Shown one piece after another: positions 1 through 7,668 of a DNA stretch of 27,049 bases. Within the stretch, counting starts at the first letter, position 1. Each line of letters starts with the position of its first letter. The notes below the pieces were generated by a model. It did no database searches and was not told where the DNA came from. It worked only from the letters and a program-made list of their open reading frames with translations. The position numbers were made by a program, and so were the translations under genes. Source of the stretch: Alectryocaccomicrobium faecavium (lineage in GTDB: Bacteria; Bacillota; Clostridia; Christensenellales; Aristaeellaceae); assembly GCA_018713425.1 (NCBI GenBank), contig DVOT01000050.1, forward strand, positions 1 through 27,049. Reading direction: 5' to 3'.

Positions 1-8
1 AGGTTCAT
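1..8 (-). CDS. Start of a minus-strand gene running off the left edge
   Basis: On the minus strand a strong ribosome site (AGAGGAG, about 14-20) stands six bases before an ATG at 8-6, followed by Asn and then the window end. Only the first two or three codons are visible, so the product cannot be named. It lies just downstream of a decayed sugar-binding protein gene and a hairpin, so it could be the next gene of a former transporter operon. That link is inference. Confidence 0.4.
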
Positions 9-30
9 AGACATCTCCTCTGTGGTGAAG

Positions 31-53
31 GCCGGGCGCGTGACGCGCCCGGC
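31..53 (-). terminator. Perfect 10-bp GC-rich hairpin after the binding-protein remnant
   Basis: Arms 31-40 (gccgggcgcg) and 44-53 (cgcgcccggc) are exact complements around a three-base loop. The hairpin sits 11 bases beyond the stop codon of the binding-protein remnant. There is no U-run after it on the minus strand; a ribosome site and ATG follow instead. It is therefore more likely an intercistronic, message-stabilising or partly terminating stem than a full intrinsic terminator. Such stems are common after sugar-binding protein genes. Confidence 0.5.
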
Positions 54-63
54 GCAACATGCA

Positions 64-480
64 TTATGCGTTGTTGGGGTTGTAAAGTTCGTTGGCTTCT
101 TCGGTAAGTTGCTCGCCGCCAATAGCATACCATGTTTCCACCATTTCGTCAAATGCCTCGATGGGTTGGGATCGTGTCAAGCAATTCTGGGGAAAATCAG
201 GCGACGGGGCACAGAGCGCCGAAGGATTTGCGAATGAGATAGGCAGCATCGACCTTACCGAAAACCAGCGCCTGCTTCTTAAACGCATTGGCCCAATCCG
301 TATTGAGAATCAAGTCCATTTGGCACTTCATGTAGTCGTTGTATTTGCTCCAACCTTTGCGAAGAGAATTGTCCTCGCTGGCCTGTTCTTCGGCCTTCAG
401 AGAAACGCGTATAAGCCCTATGACCTTCTGGCCGTTCCTGCAGTAAACCACCAGCAGTCATCTTTTTAAGACCGTGTCCA
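64..480 (-). pseudogene. Frame-broken C-terminal remnant of a sugar ABC transporter substrate-binding protein
   Basis: Two minus-strand frames each carry part of the C-terminal end of a LipO/YtcQ-type extracellular binding protein. The frame ending at 197 reads GWSKYNDYMKCQMDLILNTD, typical of the late helical region. The frame ending at the TAA at 64-66 reads PIEAFDEMVETWYAIGGEQL and closes with EANELYN, typical of the extreme C-terminus (a 'fixed gap, F-D-x-x-V/M, W-Y, GG, T-x-E-x-N' pattern). The two cannot be joined without a frameshift near 190-230, and the N-terminal four-fifths of such a protein (usually about 500 residues) is absent; the protease gene ends at 564. This is best read as a decayed, truncated gene. 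The upstream limit is approximate. A sequencing error could account for one frameshift but not for the missing N-terminus. Confidence 0.65.
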
Positions 481-563
481 GAACAGGCCAGACTCAGCTG
501 CTCGGATGGAAAAAGGCATTCCTTTATCGTATCGCGGTTTGCCGCGCGCATCATCCGCCGTCC

Positions 564-3500
564 TTACCGGTATGAATCCAGCAGCCCGCTGGCGTCGTAG
601 CAATCCAGCGCCACGCCGCCCTCTGCGGAGGTGGCCGCGAACCGGCTCAGACCGCACAGCGCCGTGAGCGTGCCATCCAGGGCGCGGCAGCGCTCATCCA
701 GGCGGAGAGAGGCGATTTCGCGGTCGTATTGCTGCTGCGCCGCCAGACCCTGTATGTACGCATCCCGGTTTTCGAAGGTGTACTCGCCCGGATCGGGCCG
801 GGCGGGATTGTCGAGCCACATACTGCGGGGATAGGGGTCTTCGAGCCGGATGGCCGATAGCAGTTCGCGGTAGTGCGCGCCGTAGCTGTCCATGGCTTCC
901 GGCGAGGGATTGGCGGATGTTTCTTCCCAATTGTAATTTGCCACCAGCTCCCAGCCGCTTCCCCTGCCGCCCATTTGTGAGGAGAGCAGGCTGCTCAGCG
1001 CGGCGAGCTCCGCCGCCCGATAACAACTGCACCAGGCATAGAATTCATCGCATTCCACGCCGCCGCCCAGGCGAAACGCGCCATCGTAGTAGAGGCTCAC
1101 AGTCGCGAAGCCGCGCGAATTGAAATCGTAATAATAGTCGATGTACAGCGCCGCTTCGCCTTCGCCAAACGCGCCCCGCGCCGTATGCAGCGCGGCGTTG
1201 GGCTCCGTGCCCGTCAAGGAAGCCAAGGAGAAGGAGATTTCGTCGGCCAGTTCCACGGCCGCGGCGGCGGGATTCCAGTCGTACATGGAAAGATAGCACC
1301 GCGTTTCGGCCGAAGCTGGCGGTTCGCTCGCGCGCGTATCCAGCCGCACGGCGAGCAATTCGCGCTGGCCATCGCCGTCGTAATCGTATAGGTCCGCGCC
1401 CAGCAGCCCGCTGAGCCGTCCGGCCGGGATGGGGTCGGCATTGCCGCTGGAAGCAAACGCCTCCGCGCCTACAGGTATTGCGCCATATTGCTCCGCCAGC
1501 TGCCGCAACTGGGCCAGCAGCAGGCTTTCGTCGAATTCCGCCACCGGGATCGCGCCCGGTTCGCTGCCCTCCGGCCACAACTGCACGCGGTTCACCAGGA
1601 ATTGCACATCGCCCGCAGCGGTTTGCTCGACAATGGTGCCCGCCCAGCCGGAATACGCCTCGTATCCCTCGGCCTCGACCACGATGCGGTAGTCCGCGCC
1701 ATCGTCGAACAGTCGCACGTTGCACAGGCCATTCTCATTGGTGCGCAGCATAACCACGCTCATGCCGCCGTTCCAGTAGTCCTCTTCCAGCACGGGCGCG
1801 CTGTCGTCATCCCCTGTGAACAGCGCGACCCGCGCACCTTCGATGGGCGCGCCGTTTGGATCCGTAACCGCCACCAGGCAAGTGGATTCCTGCTTGAGCA
1901 GCCCCACGCTTTGCAGCGCCGTGCAGAGTTGGTCGTATTGTTTCAGCGACAGTTCGCCATTTTGCTGCATGATGAGCCCGCTCGTGCGCAGCGCATACGC
2001 CAGATCGAAAAAGCTCGCGTCGTGCGGCAGCAGGAACAGCGCGCGGAATAGGAGGTGGGACATCCTGTCCATGCAAACCGCCACCTGCATGTCCTCGCGC
2101 CAGGCCTGCCAAAGCTGGTAAAGCGCGTAGGAGGCAATGGTGCTGGAATCGTGGCCGTCCACGCCGCTTTGGAGTTCGCCGTAGTGATACAGCGCGCCCG
2201 CCCCGCCCGGGTAACATTGGCGCACAGCGTTTATCCAGTCGGGATCGCGGCTGGTCGCGTACGCCTCGGCCAGCTCGGCGAACACGTCGCTGAGCGCTTC
2301 TTTCACGCCGGCGCCCTCTGCCGTGGAATCCGCCATGATGCTGCTGATGGAATATTCCACGCCGTGGGCGTATTCATGCACCGCTGTGTTGGGTTCGGCT
2401 GCAACGATGCGCCCCACTTCGCCCATGTAGACCATGATGCCCGCCTGGGCGCCCGAGAGCATGGCGGCATTGTCCCCTTTGATATCATTGCCCATGATCA
2501 CGCCATCGGTGTTGCACACGATTTTGATTTTGCCGCGCGCGCCGTTGAAACCATCCCAGCCCAGCACGTGATAGAAATAGTCGTAAGCCAGCGCCATGGA
2601 CGCGTACGCCTGCCGCCACACTTCTTCGGCGCTGTTGGGATCGCTCAGAGCGATGGGTTCGTCCAGCATGCCCACGGAGGTGGTGATGCCCGTCTCCCCG
2701 TAGTCGAACAACCAATCCACCATATAATCCAGCGAATTGCGTTCCACATAATCGTGCATTTCGATGAGCGGATCGTCGTCGTTGCCCATGATGAGCACCA
2801 CCAGATTGTCCTGCGCGTCGTATACCTCAAAACAGCGCGCCTCGTCGCGCAACACATACAGACCGCTCGCCTCGTCATAGGGCAATTCCGCCTGCCAGGG
2901 ATAGGTGTCCAGCGCCATTTCGCCCAGGGTGCTCATGGTTTCCGCAAAGCGCAGCACTTCGCCGTTGCTCGCGTCGATCACGGCTTCCCACGCGCCGCCG
3001 TGCACCGCGTAGGCCAGGTGGGGCGCGGCAGCTTCGTCCACATAGATGGCCAGTTCGCCCGCGGCGCGCGCGGCTTCTTCTGAAAAAGACGCGCCTTCCG
3101 CCAGGTGGTGCGCGTCGCGCAGGTATGCCGAAAGAGCCTGCGCGATTTCCGCCCAGCCCAGCGCGGGCTGTGTATTTATGCCTTCCAGCGGCACGCAATC
3201 CCCGCCCGCGGCGCGCACGACGCCCTGCGCGTCGGTCAGCACCGTTGCGCGGCGATTGAGCACCGGTATGCCCTCGTACACTTGCCGCAGTTGATAGATG
3301 GTTTCATTGCCCAGCGGCACGGCCCGCTCCAGTTCCAGATCGGCGGCGCTCTCGCACAGCCCTAAGTCGACCGCTGCCTGGATTGCCTGTGCGGCGTCGT
3401 GCGCCAGGATTTGCGCGTCGATTTTATAGAGGCCCGTATAGTCCTGGTTGGGATACACGCCCAGGGAAGGGCCAAAATCCTCTATACTGGTTTCCGTGGC

Positions 3501-3596
3501 ATACGCGCTTGGCGTCTGCGATGGCAAAAGCATCTGCGCGCATAGCGCCAGCAGCAAGAGCGCCGCCAAGCGCGAAGCGTGGTTGCGAATCCGCAT
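564..3596 (-). CDS. Secreted M4 (thermolysin-like) metalloprotease with C-terminal accessory domains
   Basis: A 1010-residue exported zinc endopeptidase. Residues 1-33 form a Sec signal peptide (Arg/His-rich start, LLLLALCA core, AYA cleavage site). Residues about 95-140 look like an FTP propeptide (YEGIPVLNRRATVL). The catalytic part holds HEYAH at 407-411 (the HExxH zinc site), the third zinc ligand E433 in KEALSDVF, and the thermolysin active-site His at H482 (DGHDSSTIASYAL). Residues about 570-665 resemble a carboxypeptidase-regulatory-like fold (TDPNGAPIEGARV), and a DYDGDG calcium-type loop near 737 suggests an FG-GAP/VCBS-like segment. The final 200 residues are not recognised. It is much longer than thermolysin-type enzymes (about 550 residues as precursor). 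The start is set by AGGAGG at about 3605-3610. No sorting signal or membrane anchor was seen at the C-terminus, so it is probably secreted free. Confidence 0.85.
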   Translation of the reverse strand: MRIRNHASRLAALLLLALCAQMLLPSQTPSAYATETSIEDFGPSLGVYPNQDYTGLYKIDAQILAHDAAQAIQAAVDLGLCESAADLELERAVPLGNETIYQLRQVYEGIPVLNRRATVLTDAQGVVRAAGGDCVPLEGINTQPALGWAEIAQALSAYLRDAHHLAEGASFSEEAARAAGELAIYVDEAAAPHLAYAVHGGAWEAVIDASNGEVLRFAETMSTLGEMALDTYPWQAELPYDEASGLYVLRDEARCFEVYDAQDNLVVLIMGNDDDPLIEMHDYVERNSLDYMVDWLFDYGETGITTSVGMLDEPIALSDPNSAEEVWRQAYASMALAYDYFYHVLGWDGFNGARGKIKIVCNTDGVIMGNDIKGDNAAMLSGAQAGIMVYMGEVGRIVAAEPNTAVHEYAHGVEYSISSIMADSTAEGAGVKEALSDVFAELAEAYATSRDPDWINAVRQCYPGGAGALYHYGELQSGVDGHDSSTIASYALYQLWQAWREDMQVAVCMDRMSHLLFRALFLLPHDASFFDLAYALRTSGLIMQQNGELSLKQYDQLCTALQSVGLLKQESTCLVAVTDPNGAPIEGARVALFTGDDDSAPVLEEDYWNGGMSVVMLRTNENGLCNVRLFDDGADYRIVVEAEGYEAYSGWAGTIVEQTAAGDVQFLVNRVQLWPEGSEPGAIPVAEFDESLLLAQLRQLAEQYGAIPVGAEAFASSGNADPIPAGRLSGLLGADLYDYDGDGQRELLAVRLDTRASEPPASAETRCYLSMYDWNPAAAAVELADEISFSLASLTGTEPNAALHTARGAFGEGEAALYIDYYYDFNSRGFATVSLYYDGAFRLGGGVECDEFYAWCSCYRAAELAALSSLLSSQMGGRGSGWELVANYNWEETSANPSPEAMDSYGAHYRELLSAIRLEDPYPRSMWLDNPARPDPGEYTFENRDAYIQGLAAQQQYDREIASLRLDERCRALDGTLTALCGLSRFAATSAEGGVALDCYDASGLLDSYR

Positions 3597-3690
3597 GGGC
3601 CGGGCCTCCTTTTATAAACCTGCGATTTTCTGTCTAAGATTTCGCGATGAAAGGGAAATTTTCCTGCTGAAAACGCTTTGGGAATGGTTT

Positions 3691-3713
3691 GCTTGGCAAG
3701 TTTTTTGCCAAGC
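3691..3713. promoter_or_regulatory. 9-bp inverted repeat between divergent genes
   Basis: Arms gcttggcaa (3691-3699) and ttgccaagc (3705-3713) are perfectly complementary around gtttt. The repeat lies in the 203-base gap between the protease gene (minus) and the acetyltransferase gene (plus), 15 bases upstream of the latter's -35 box. It could be an operator for either gene. On the plus strand there is no following T-run, so a terminator is less likely. Confidence 0.4.
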
Positions 3714-3728
3714 GAGACCTTTGAGCGC

Positions 3729-3757
3729 TTGCGCGCCTTGCGCGAAATGGATACAAT
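3729..3757 (+). promoter_or_regulatory. Sigma-A promoter of the GNAT gene
   Basis: TTGCGC (3729-3734) and TACAAT (3752-3757) are separated by exactly 17 bases. The -10 box ends 42 bases before the ATG of the acetyltransferase gene. Four of six -35 bases and five of six -10 bases match consensus. Confidence 0.55.
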
Positions 3758-3799
3758 AGAAAACGGCGCTGCCAGATGCTGGATATAAGGAGAATTGTT

Positions 3800-4258
3800 A
3801 TGGCGCGATACGCGATTTTCTGCCTCAGGGAGCGGCCCGAACTTCTCTTGCGGGCTGCGGAATGGTTTCATGAAAAATGGGGCATTCCCCGCGCGGCATA
3901 CGAGGCGAGCATGCGGGATTGCCTGATGGGGCTGGGCGCGGTGCCGCAGTGGTACGTAACGCTGGCGGATGGAGCCATCATCGCTGGCGCGGGCGTGATC
4001 GAGAACGATTTCCACGAGCGCAAAGATCTCGCGCCCAACGTCTGCGCTGTGTATGTGGAAGAAAACTGGCGCGGCCGGGGCGTGGCGCGCGCCCTGCTTT
4101 CGCGCATTTGCGCGGATATGCAGGAGAAGGGCGTAAAAACGCTGTATCTGACGACGGATCACACGGCGTTTTACGAAAAATTGGGCTGGGAATTTCTTTG
4201 CCTGGTCTGGGAGGAAGGGCACGCGCGGCAAACGCGCATGTATATGCGCAAGTTGTGA
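3800..4258 (+). CDS. GNAT family N-acetyltransferase
   Basis: A 152-residue cytoplasmic acetyl-CoA-dependent N-acyltransferase; the acceptor is unknown. The acetyl-CoA site is the RGRGVARALL segment (the R-x-x-G-x-G/A motif A) at about residues 95-104, preceded by the beta-4 strand NVCAVYVEE. A C-terminal YLTTDHTAFYEKLGWEF is the usual beta-5/alpha-4 end of the family ('FYEKLGWE'). The WFHEKWGIP near the N-terminus occurs in a common Clostridia subgroup of unknown substrate. An upstream in-frame ATG at 3776 is less likely, because AAGGAG at 3788-3793 fits the ATG at 3800. It stands alone between divergent and downstream promoters. Confidence 0.85.
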   Translation: MARYAIFCLRERPELLLRAAEWFHEKWGIPRAAYEASMRDCLMGLGAVPQWYVTLADGAIIAGAGVIENDFHERKDLAPNVCAVYVEENWRGRGVARALLSRICADMQEKGVKTLYLTTDHTAFYEKLGWEFLCLVWEEGHARQTRMYMRKL

Positions 4259-4286
4259 GGATTCGGCGAAAAAGCGGCCGTATGGC

Positions 4287-4315
4287 TTGCATTTTTTTTC
4301 CGCGTGCCGTATAAT
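4287..4315 (+). promoter_or_regulatory. Strong sigma-A promoter of the first isomerase gene
   Basis: TTGCAT (4287-4292) and a consensus TATAAT (4310-4315) are spaced by 17 bases, and the -10 box is 31 bases before the start codon at 4347. A T-tract lies inside the spacer. This is among the best promoter matches in the window. Confidence 0.75.
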
Positions 4316-4346
4316 AGAGGCAAACATCTGGTAGGAGGAATGGCTC

Positions 4347-5312
4347 ATGAAATTGAGTGTTTTTGCCGTTTTGCTGGCGGCCAAGCCGTTTGACGAGGCC
4401 TGCAAATACCTGGCGAACGCGGGCGTACAGGCCGTGGAAATCGGCTGCGGCGGCTTCCCGGGCAAGGCCCATTGCGACCCCAAAGAATTTTTGGCGCATC
4501 CGGAAAAGATCGACGAGATGCTCGCCACGCTGAAAAAGTACAATCTGGAAATCGCCGCGCTCTCCACGCACGGCAATTGCGTGCATCCCAATCCCGAAGT
4601 CGCGCGCCAGTTTGAGGAAGACTATGAGAACACCATCCTGCTGGCGGAAAAGATGGGCGTGGACACGGTCGTCACTTTCTCCGGCTGCCCCGGCGGTTCG
4701 CCGGAGGATAAGACGCCCAACTGGGTCACCTGCCCCTGGCCGGACGATTATTCGGAAATCCTCAAGTACCAGTGGAACGAGGTGCTCATCCCCTATTGGA
4801 AGAAGGCCGTGGCCTTCGCGAACGCGCACGGCATCCATAAGATCGCGCTGGAAATGCACCCGGGCTTCTGCGTGTACAACCCCGAAACCCTGCTCAAGCT
4901 CCGCGCGGCCGTGGGCGATACCATTGGCGCGAATTTCGATCCCAGCCACCTGTTCTGGCAGGGCATCGATCCCGCGGCGGCCATCCGCGCGCTGGGCGAG
5001 GCGATCTATTTCTTCCACGCCAAGGATACCAAGGTGGACGAGCTGAACACCGCCGTGAACGGCGTGCTCGATACCAAGCACTATGGCGATGAAATTCACC
5101 GTTCGTGGATTTTCCGCTCCGTGGGTTATGGCCACGCGCACCAGGTTTGGAAGGATATGATGAGCAACCTGCGCATGGTGGGCTATGACGGTTGTATCTC
5201 CATCGAGCATGAGGACAGCCTGATGAGCGTGAACGAGGGCCTCATGAAGGCCATCGCCATGCTCAAAGACGTGATGATCTTCGAAAAGTGCGGCGGCATG
5301 TGGTGGGCGTAA
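4347..5312 (+). CDS. TIM-barrel sugar phosphate isomerase/epimerase-like protein
   Basis: A 321-residue cytoplasmic protein of the xylose-isomerase-like TIM barrel superfamily (AP_endonuc_2 / sugar isomerase-epimerase). Likely metal and substrate residues lie at the ends of barrel strands: E169 in IALEMHPGF, D198 and H201 in GANFDPSHLFWQGID, H224 in FFHAKDT and E287 in SIEHED. The spacing and order match IolE/IolI-like and related isomerases, but the substrate cannot be read from sequence. The GTAGGAGG ribosome site at 4331-4338 fixes the start. It is a single-gene transcript, with its own promoter upstream and a hairpin terminator downstream. Sugar or inositol derivatives are the likely substrates. 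A deoxyribonuclease (endonuclease IV) role is unlikely given the short barrel and its neighbours. Confidence 0.8.
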   Translation: MKLSVFAVLLAAKPFDEACKYLANAGVQAVEIGCGGFPGKAHCDPKEFLAHPEKIDEMLATLKKYNLEIAALSTHGNCVHPNPEVARQFEEDYENTILLAEKMGVDTVVTFSGCPGGSPEDKTPNWVTCPWPDDYSEILKYQWNEVLIPYWKKAVAFANAHGIHKIALEMHPGFCVYNPETLLKLRAAVGDTIGANFDPSHLFWQGIDPAAAIRALGEAIYFFHAKDTKVDELNTAVNGVLDTKHYGDEIHRSWIFRSVGYGHAHQVWKDMMSNLRMVGYDGCISIEHEDSLMSVNEGLMKAIAMLKDVMIFEKCGGMWWA

Positions 5313-5341
5313 TGGCGCCACGGCTCGCGCAATAACATCAG

Positions 5342-5376
5342 CCGCCGGTTGCAGGAAAATTGCGACCGGCGGTTTT
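5342..5376 (+). terminator. Intrinsic terminator after the first isomerase gene
   Basis: CCGCCGGT-T-GCA (5342-5353) pairs with TGC-G-ACCGGCGG (5361-5372), with one G-U wobble, and is followed by TTTT. It lies 29 bases after the stop codon and separates the isomerase from the alarmone synthetase gene. Confidence 0.75.
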
Positions 5377-5460
5377 GCCGTACGCCTGGCACGGGCAAAA
5401 GGGAGACAGATGGTAAATTGCGATAAAGAAGAAGGGATACTGAGAAGGAGAAATACAGTT

Positions 5461-6222
5461 ATGGATGAAAAAAACAAGTATACCGGCATGGATATCCTCG
5501 ATCTGGCGCAGATGGCGCCGGAGAGCGTATTCGACGAGGCGCGAAAAATTTTGGAAACGCTGGTTGGCTATAAGGAACTGCGCATGATGTACGCCTGCGC
5601 GCTCAAGGAAGTGCGTACAAAATTTGAAGTGCTGGACGTGGAATTCAATGTGCGCTACAGTCGCAACCCGATCAACGCCATCCATACGCGGCTCAAGAGC
5701 AACCAGAGCATTCTGGAAAAAATGCAGCGCAGGCGCATTCCTTTTTCGTTGGAAAACTTGGAGGCGCGCATTCAGGATGTGGCGGGCGTGCGCGTCATCT
5801 GCTCTTATGTGGACGATATCTATCGCCTTTCCGAGGCGCTGCTGCGGCAGGATGATGTCAAGCTGATTGCGCAAAAGGATTATATCCAGCAGCCCAAGCC
5901 CAATGGCTACCGCAGCCTGCATTTGATTGTGCGCGTACCCGTATTCTTCGCGGACCAGCGGCGGGATTTGCCCGTGGAAGTGCAGATCCGCACCATTGCC
6001 ATGGATTTCTGGGCCAGCCTGGAGCACCAGCTGAAGTATAAGCAGAATGTGCCGGAGCAGGAAGCGATTGTGGAGCAATTGCGCCATTGCGCGCAGCGGG
6101 TGAGCGATTTGGACGAGGAAATGCTGGCCATCCGCCGCCGCATCGAAGCCGCGGAGGACAAGCCTTCCGAAGACGACATTCTGCTGGAAAAGCTGATGCG
6201 CCTGGAAACGCCGCTGGAGTAG
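5461..6222 (+). CDS. Small alarmone synthetase, RelQ/YjbM-like (GTP pyrophosphokinase)
   Basis: A 253-residue cytoplasmic enzyme that transfers pyrophosphate from ATP to GDP or GTP, making (p)ppGpp. It has only the synthetase domain: no HD hydrolase, TGS or ACT part. Family landmarks are EARIQDVAGVRVIC (D106), the nucleotide site KPNGYRSLH (146-154), EVQIRT (173-178) and the ASLEHQLKYK helix. Typical RelQ proteins are about 210-220 residues, so the first 35 residues are a little longer than usual. An in-frame ATG at 5410 also has a GGGAG upstream; 5461 is preferred because AAGGAG sits about ten bases before it and the family similarity begins there. The gene is monocistronic and no clear promoter was found. 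It probably tunes growth during stress, as in Bacillus. Confidence 0.88.
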   Translation: MDEKNKYTGMDILDLAQMAPESVFDEARKILETLVGYKELRMMYACALKEVRTKFEVLDVEFNVRYSRNPINAIHTRLKSNQSILEKMQRRRIPFSLENLEARIQDVAGVRVICSYVDDIYRLSEALLRQDDVKLIAQKDYIQQPKPNGYRSLHLIVRVPVFFADQRRDLPVEVQIRTIAMDFWASLEHQLKYKQNVPEQEAIVEQLRHCAQRVSDLDEEMLAIRRRIEAAEDKPSEDDILLEKLMRLETPLE

Positions 6223-6396
6223 GCGTGGGAAAAGGGCGGATTGCGCCAAATCTGTTTGTCAATGCTGGAACATGGTTGTATGGGCCATTTGTTGCGTGCT
6301 CGTGAAGAATAAAATTGTAGAAATCCGTGGATAGGATGAAAGGCAAAAAGTGGTAGCACATTTTGGCGGGCGGTTTAACGCGAAGGAGAGAAGGTT

Positions 6397-6843
6397 ATGT
6401 TTGAAGCGCTTGCGGAACGATATTACACGGAAGAAGAAGTAAGCGAAGATTTGCGCGTACGGTTGCGTGCTTGTTGGCAGCGGGCGGAATCTGCCATAGG
6501 CCAGGAAAGGATGGAGTTCATTCGCGCCAACGCCTGGTTTCATGATTGGTATGTATTGGAGTTCCGACTTCGCGCCACGCGGAAGTTACCATCTTGTCAG
6601 ATTGCGCTGTACCACAACGAAGCAAAATGCAAAATCCAGTTTTTTGGCATAGAATCCATTTGTTGTCATGGCGCTTTGGCGGCTACCGGGTTTCTGTATC
6701 CGCCGGGAAAAAGGAGAAGGCCCTCTTTTGCGCAAGTGTTGGAACTGTGGCTGGACAACCAACGGTGCCTTGAATGCTGCCTGCTATTGGACAACGAACG
6801 CTTTATTGTGATAAAAGCGAAAGAAATGGCCTTTGAGTCCTGA
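6397..6843 (+). CDS. Uncharacterised 148-residue protein
   Basis: I do not recognise a family. The start is firm, with AAGGAG at 6382-6387 before the ATG. The protein is soluble, with no signal peptide or membrane segment. Residues 1-45 are helical and charged. From AWFHDWYVLEFRL (46-58) onward, alternating hydrophobic residues suggest a beta-sheet domain. Four Cys residues lie close together in ICCHG (89-93) and ECCLL. The layout of an N-terminal helix followed by an 'HD-x-x-V' strand-rich domain is reminiscent of small immunity-type or YxxD-like proteins, but that is only an impression. Local base composition looks more A+T-rich than the flanking genes. A hairpin follows the stop codon directly. 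Confidence 0.6.
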   Translation: MFEALAERYYTEEEVSEDLRVRLRACWQRAESAIGQERMEFIRANAWFHDWYVLEFRLRATRKLPSCQIALYHNEAKCKIQFFGIESICCHGALAATGFLYPPGKRRRPSFAQVLELWLDNQRCLECCLLLDNERFIVIKAKEMAFES

Positions 6844-6873
6844 CGCCAGAGCGGTTTAGTTTACGCTCTGGCG
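6844..6873. terminator. 10-bp stem between convergent genes
   Basis: CGCCAGAGCG (6844-6853) and CGCTCTGGCG (6864-6873) are exact complements around a ten-base A/T-rich loop. The stem sits right after the stop of the unknown gene and 17 bases beyond the convergent GNAT gene. Neither side has a T-run, so it would be a weak bidirectional terminator or transcript-end stabiliser. Confidence 0.55.
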
Positions 6874-6889
6874 CCAAACGCAAATGCGT

Positions 6890-7357
6890 TCATCGCTGCA
6901 CCATGTCCCCATAGGATTCGCCTTCCTCGCCTGGGATGGGTATGGCGTCCACGGCTTTTTCATAAAACGCTGTGGGGCCTGCCCAGCCGATGATGGCGTA
7001 GGCGTAACCGCGCTCGCGCAGGGAAAGCAGGCTGCGCAGAAGCAGTGCCTTGCCGATGCCCATGCCGCGCATGGATTCGAGCACGCCGGTCGGCCCAAAA
7101 TAGTTGGGGCGCGTGGCTTCGAAGCAGGCAAAGCCGACCACTTTTTTGTCTTTCACGGCGATCCAGCAGCCGTCTCGCAGAATTCCGGCCAGGCATTCGT
7201 TGGCCCAGCCATCGCCAAAATTTTCCCGCACAAAGCCGGTGATGCGCTGGATATCCGGCGCGAGGGCGCGCTTGAGCTGGATGCCGTTCGCGGCCAGGCG
7301 GGCTTCCAGCGCGGGATCTTCCTTCACCTTATAGAGCTTTACCAGCATATCAGGCAT
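6890..7357 (-). CDS. GNAT family N-acetyltransferase
   Basis: A 155-residue cytoplasmic acetyl-CoA-dependent acetyltransferase of unknown acceptor. The acetyl-CoA loop is RGMGIGKALLLRSL, preceded by YFGPTGVLESM. The C-terminal region AYAIIGWAGPTAFYEKAVDA carries the conserved 'GPxxFYEK' element of a Clostridia/Bacilli subgroup. The reading frame stays open to 7570, but AAGGAGG at 7363-7369 places the start at the ATG at 7357-7355, and the longer N-terminus has no family character. It is convergent with the unknown gene and divergent from the second isomerase gene. Confidence 0.82.
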   Translation of the reverse strand: MPDMLVKLYKVKEDPALEARLAANGIQLKRALAPDIQRITGFVRENFGDGWANECLAGILRDGCWIAVKDKKVVGFACFEATRPNYFGPTGVLESMRGMGIGKALLLRSLLSLRERGYAYAIIGWAGPTAFYEKAVDAIPIPGEEGESYGDMVQR

Positions 7358-7590
7358 AAGCATCCTCCTTATGGCGTTCGCTTTTTTGCATATATGCATA
7401 TAGTAGTATTTATAGATGGGGAAGGGGAATTCCTGCCCGCGCAAGAAATACGAGCGAAATTTTGTGCCGGCGGCTTTGACCAAAGGCTGCGTTGAATCGG
7501 CCTTTTGAAAGCCGGAAAAACGCGACGCCAAAAGCACACCGGTATAAATATAGGTTTGGAAGCGCGCCAAAAAGTTTCTTCATAAACCAG

Positions 7591-7619
7591 TTGAAACCTG
7601 CGCGGCTTCGTGTTACAAT
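7591..7619 (+). promoter_or_regulatory. Sigma-A promoter of the isomerase-PHP operon
   Basis: TTGAAA (7591-7596) and TACAAT (7614-7619) are separated by exactly 17 bases. Transcription would begin near 7626, leaving a leader of about 80 bases that starts with a long hairpin. Confidence 0.72.
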
Positions 7620-7629
7620 GAAAGCAACA

Positions 7630-7668
7630 CCAGAAAGGCGCGCCAACCAGTTGTGCCGCGCTTTCTGG
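7630..7668 (+). promoter_or_regulatory. Hairpin at the very 5' end of the isomerase-PHP mRNA
   Basis: ccagaaaggcgcg (7630-7642) pairs with cgcgctttctgg (7657-7668) with one bulged G, around a 14-base loop. It begins within a few bases of the predicted start of transcription and ends 37 bases before the ATG. It lacks a U-run, so an mRNA-stabilising 5' stem or protein-binding site is likelier than termination. Confidence 0.5.

Noticed and set aside
2055..3083. A 342-codon plus-strand frame opposite the M4 protease
   Set aside because: Translation is a His/Val/Ala-rich mirror of the protease frame with no domain; shadow.
3482..5489. Long minus-strand frames (up to 503 codons) opposite the GNAT and first isomerase genes
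   Set aside because: Shadow frames of clear plus-strand genes; composition and lack of start signals argue against coding.
7358..7570. N-terminal extension of the minus-strand GNAT protein by about 70 residues
   Set aside because: A consensus AAGGAGG lies just before the ATG at 7357, family similarity starts there, and the extension is A+T-rich with no domain.
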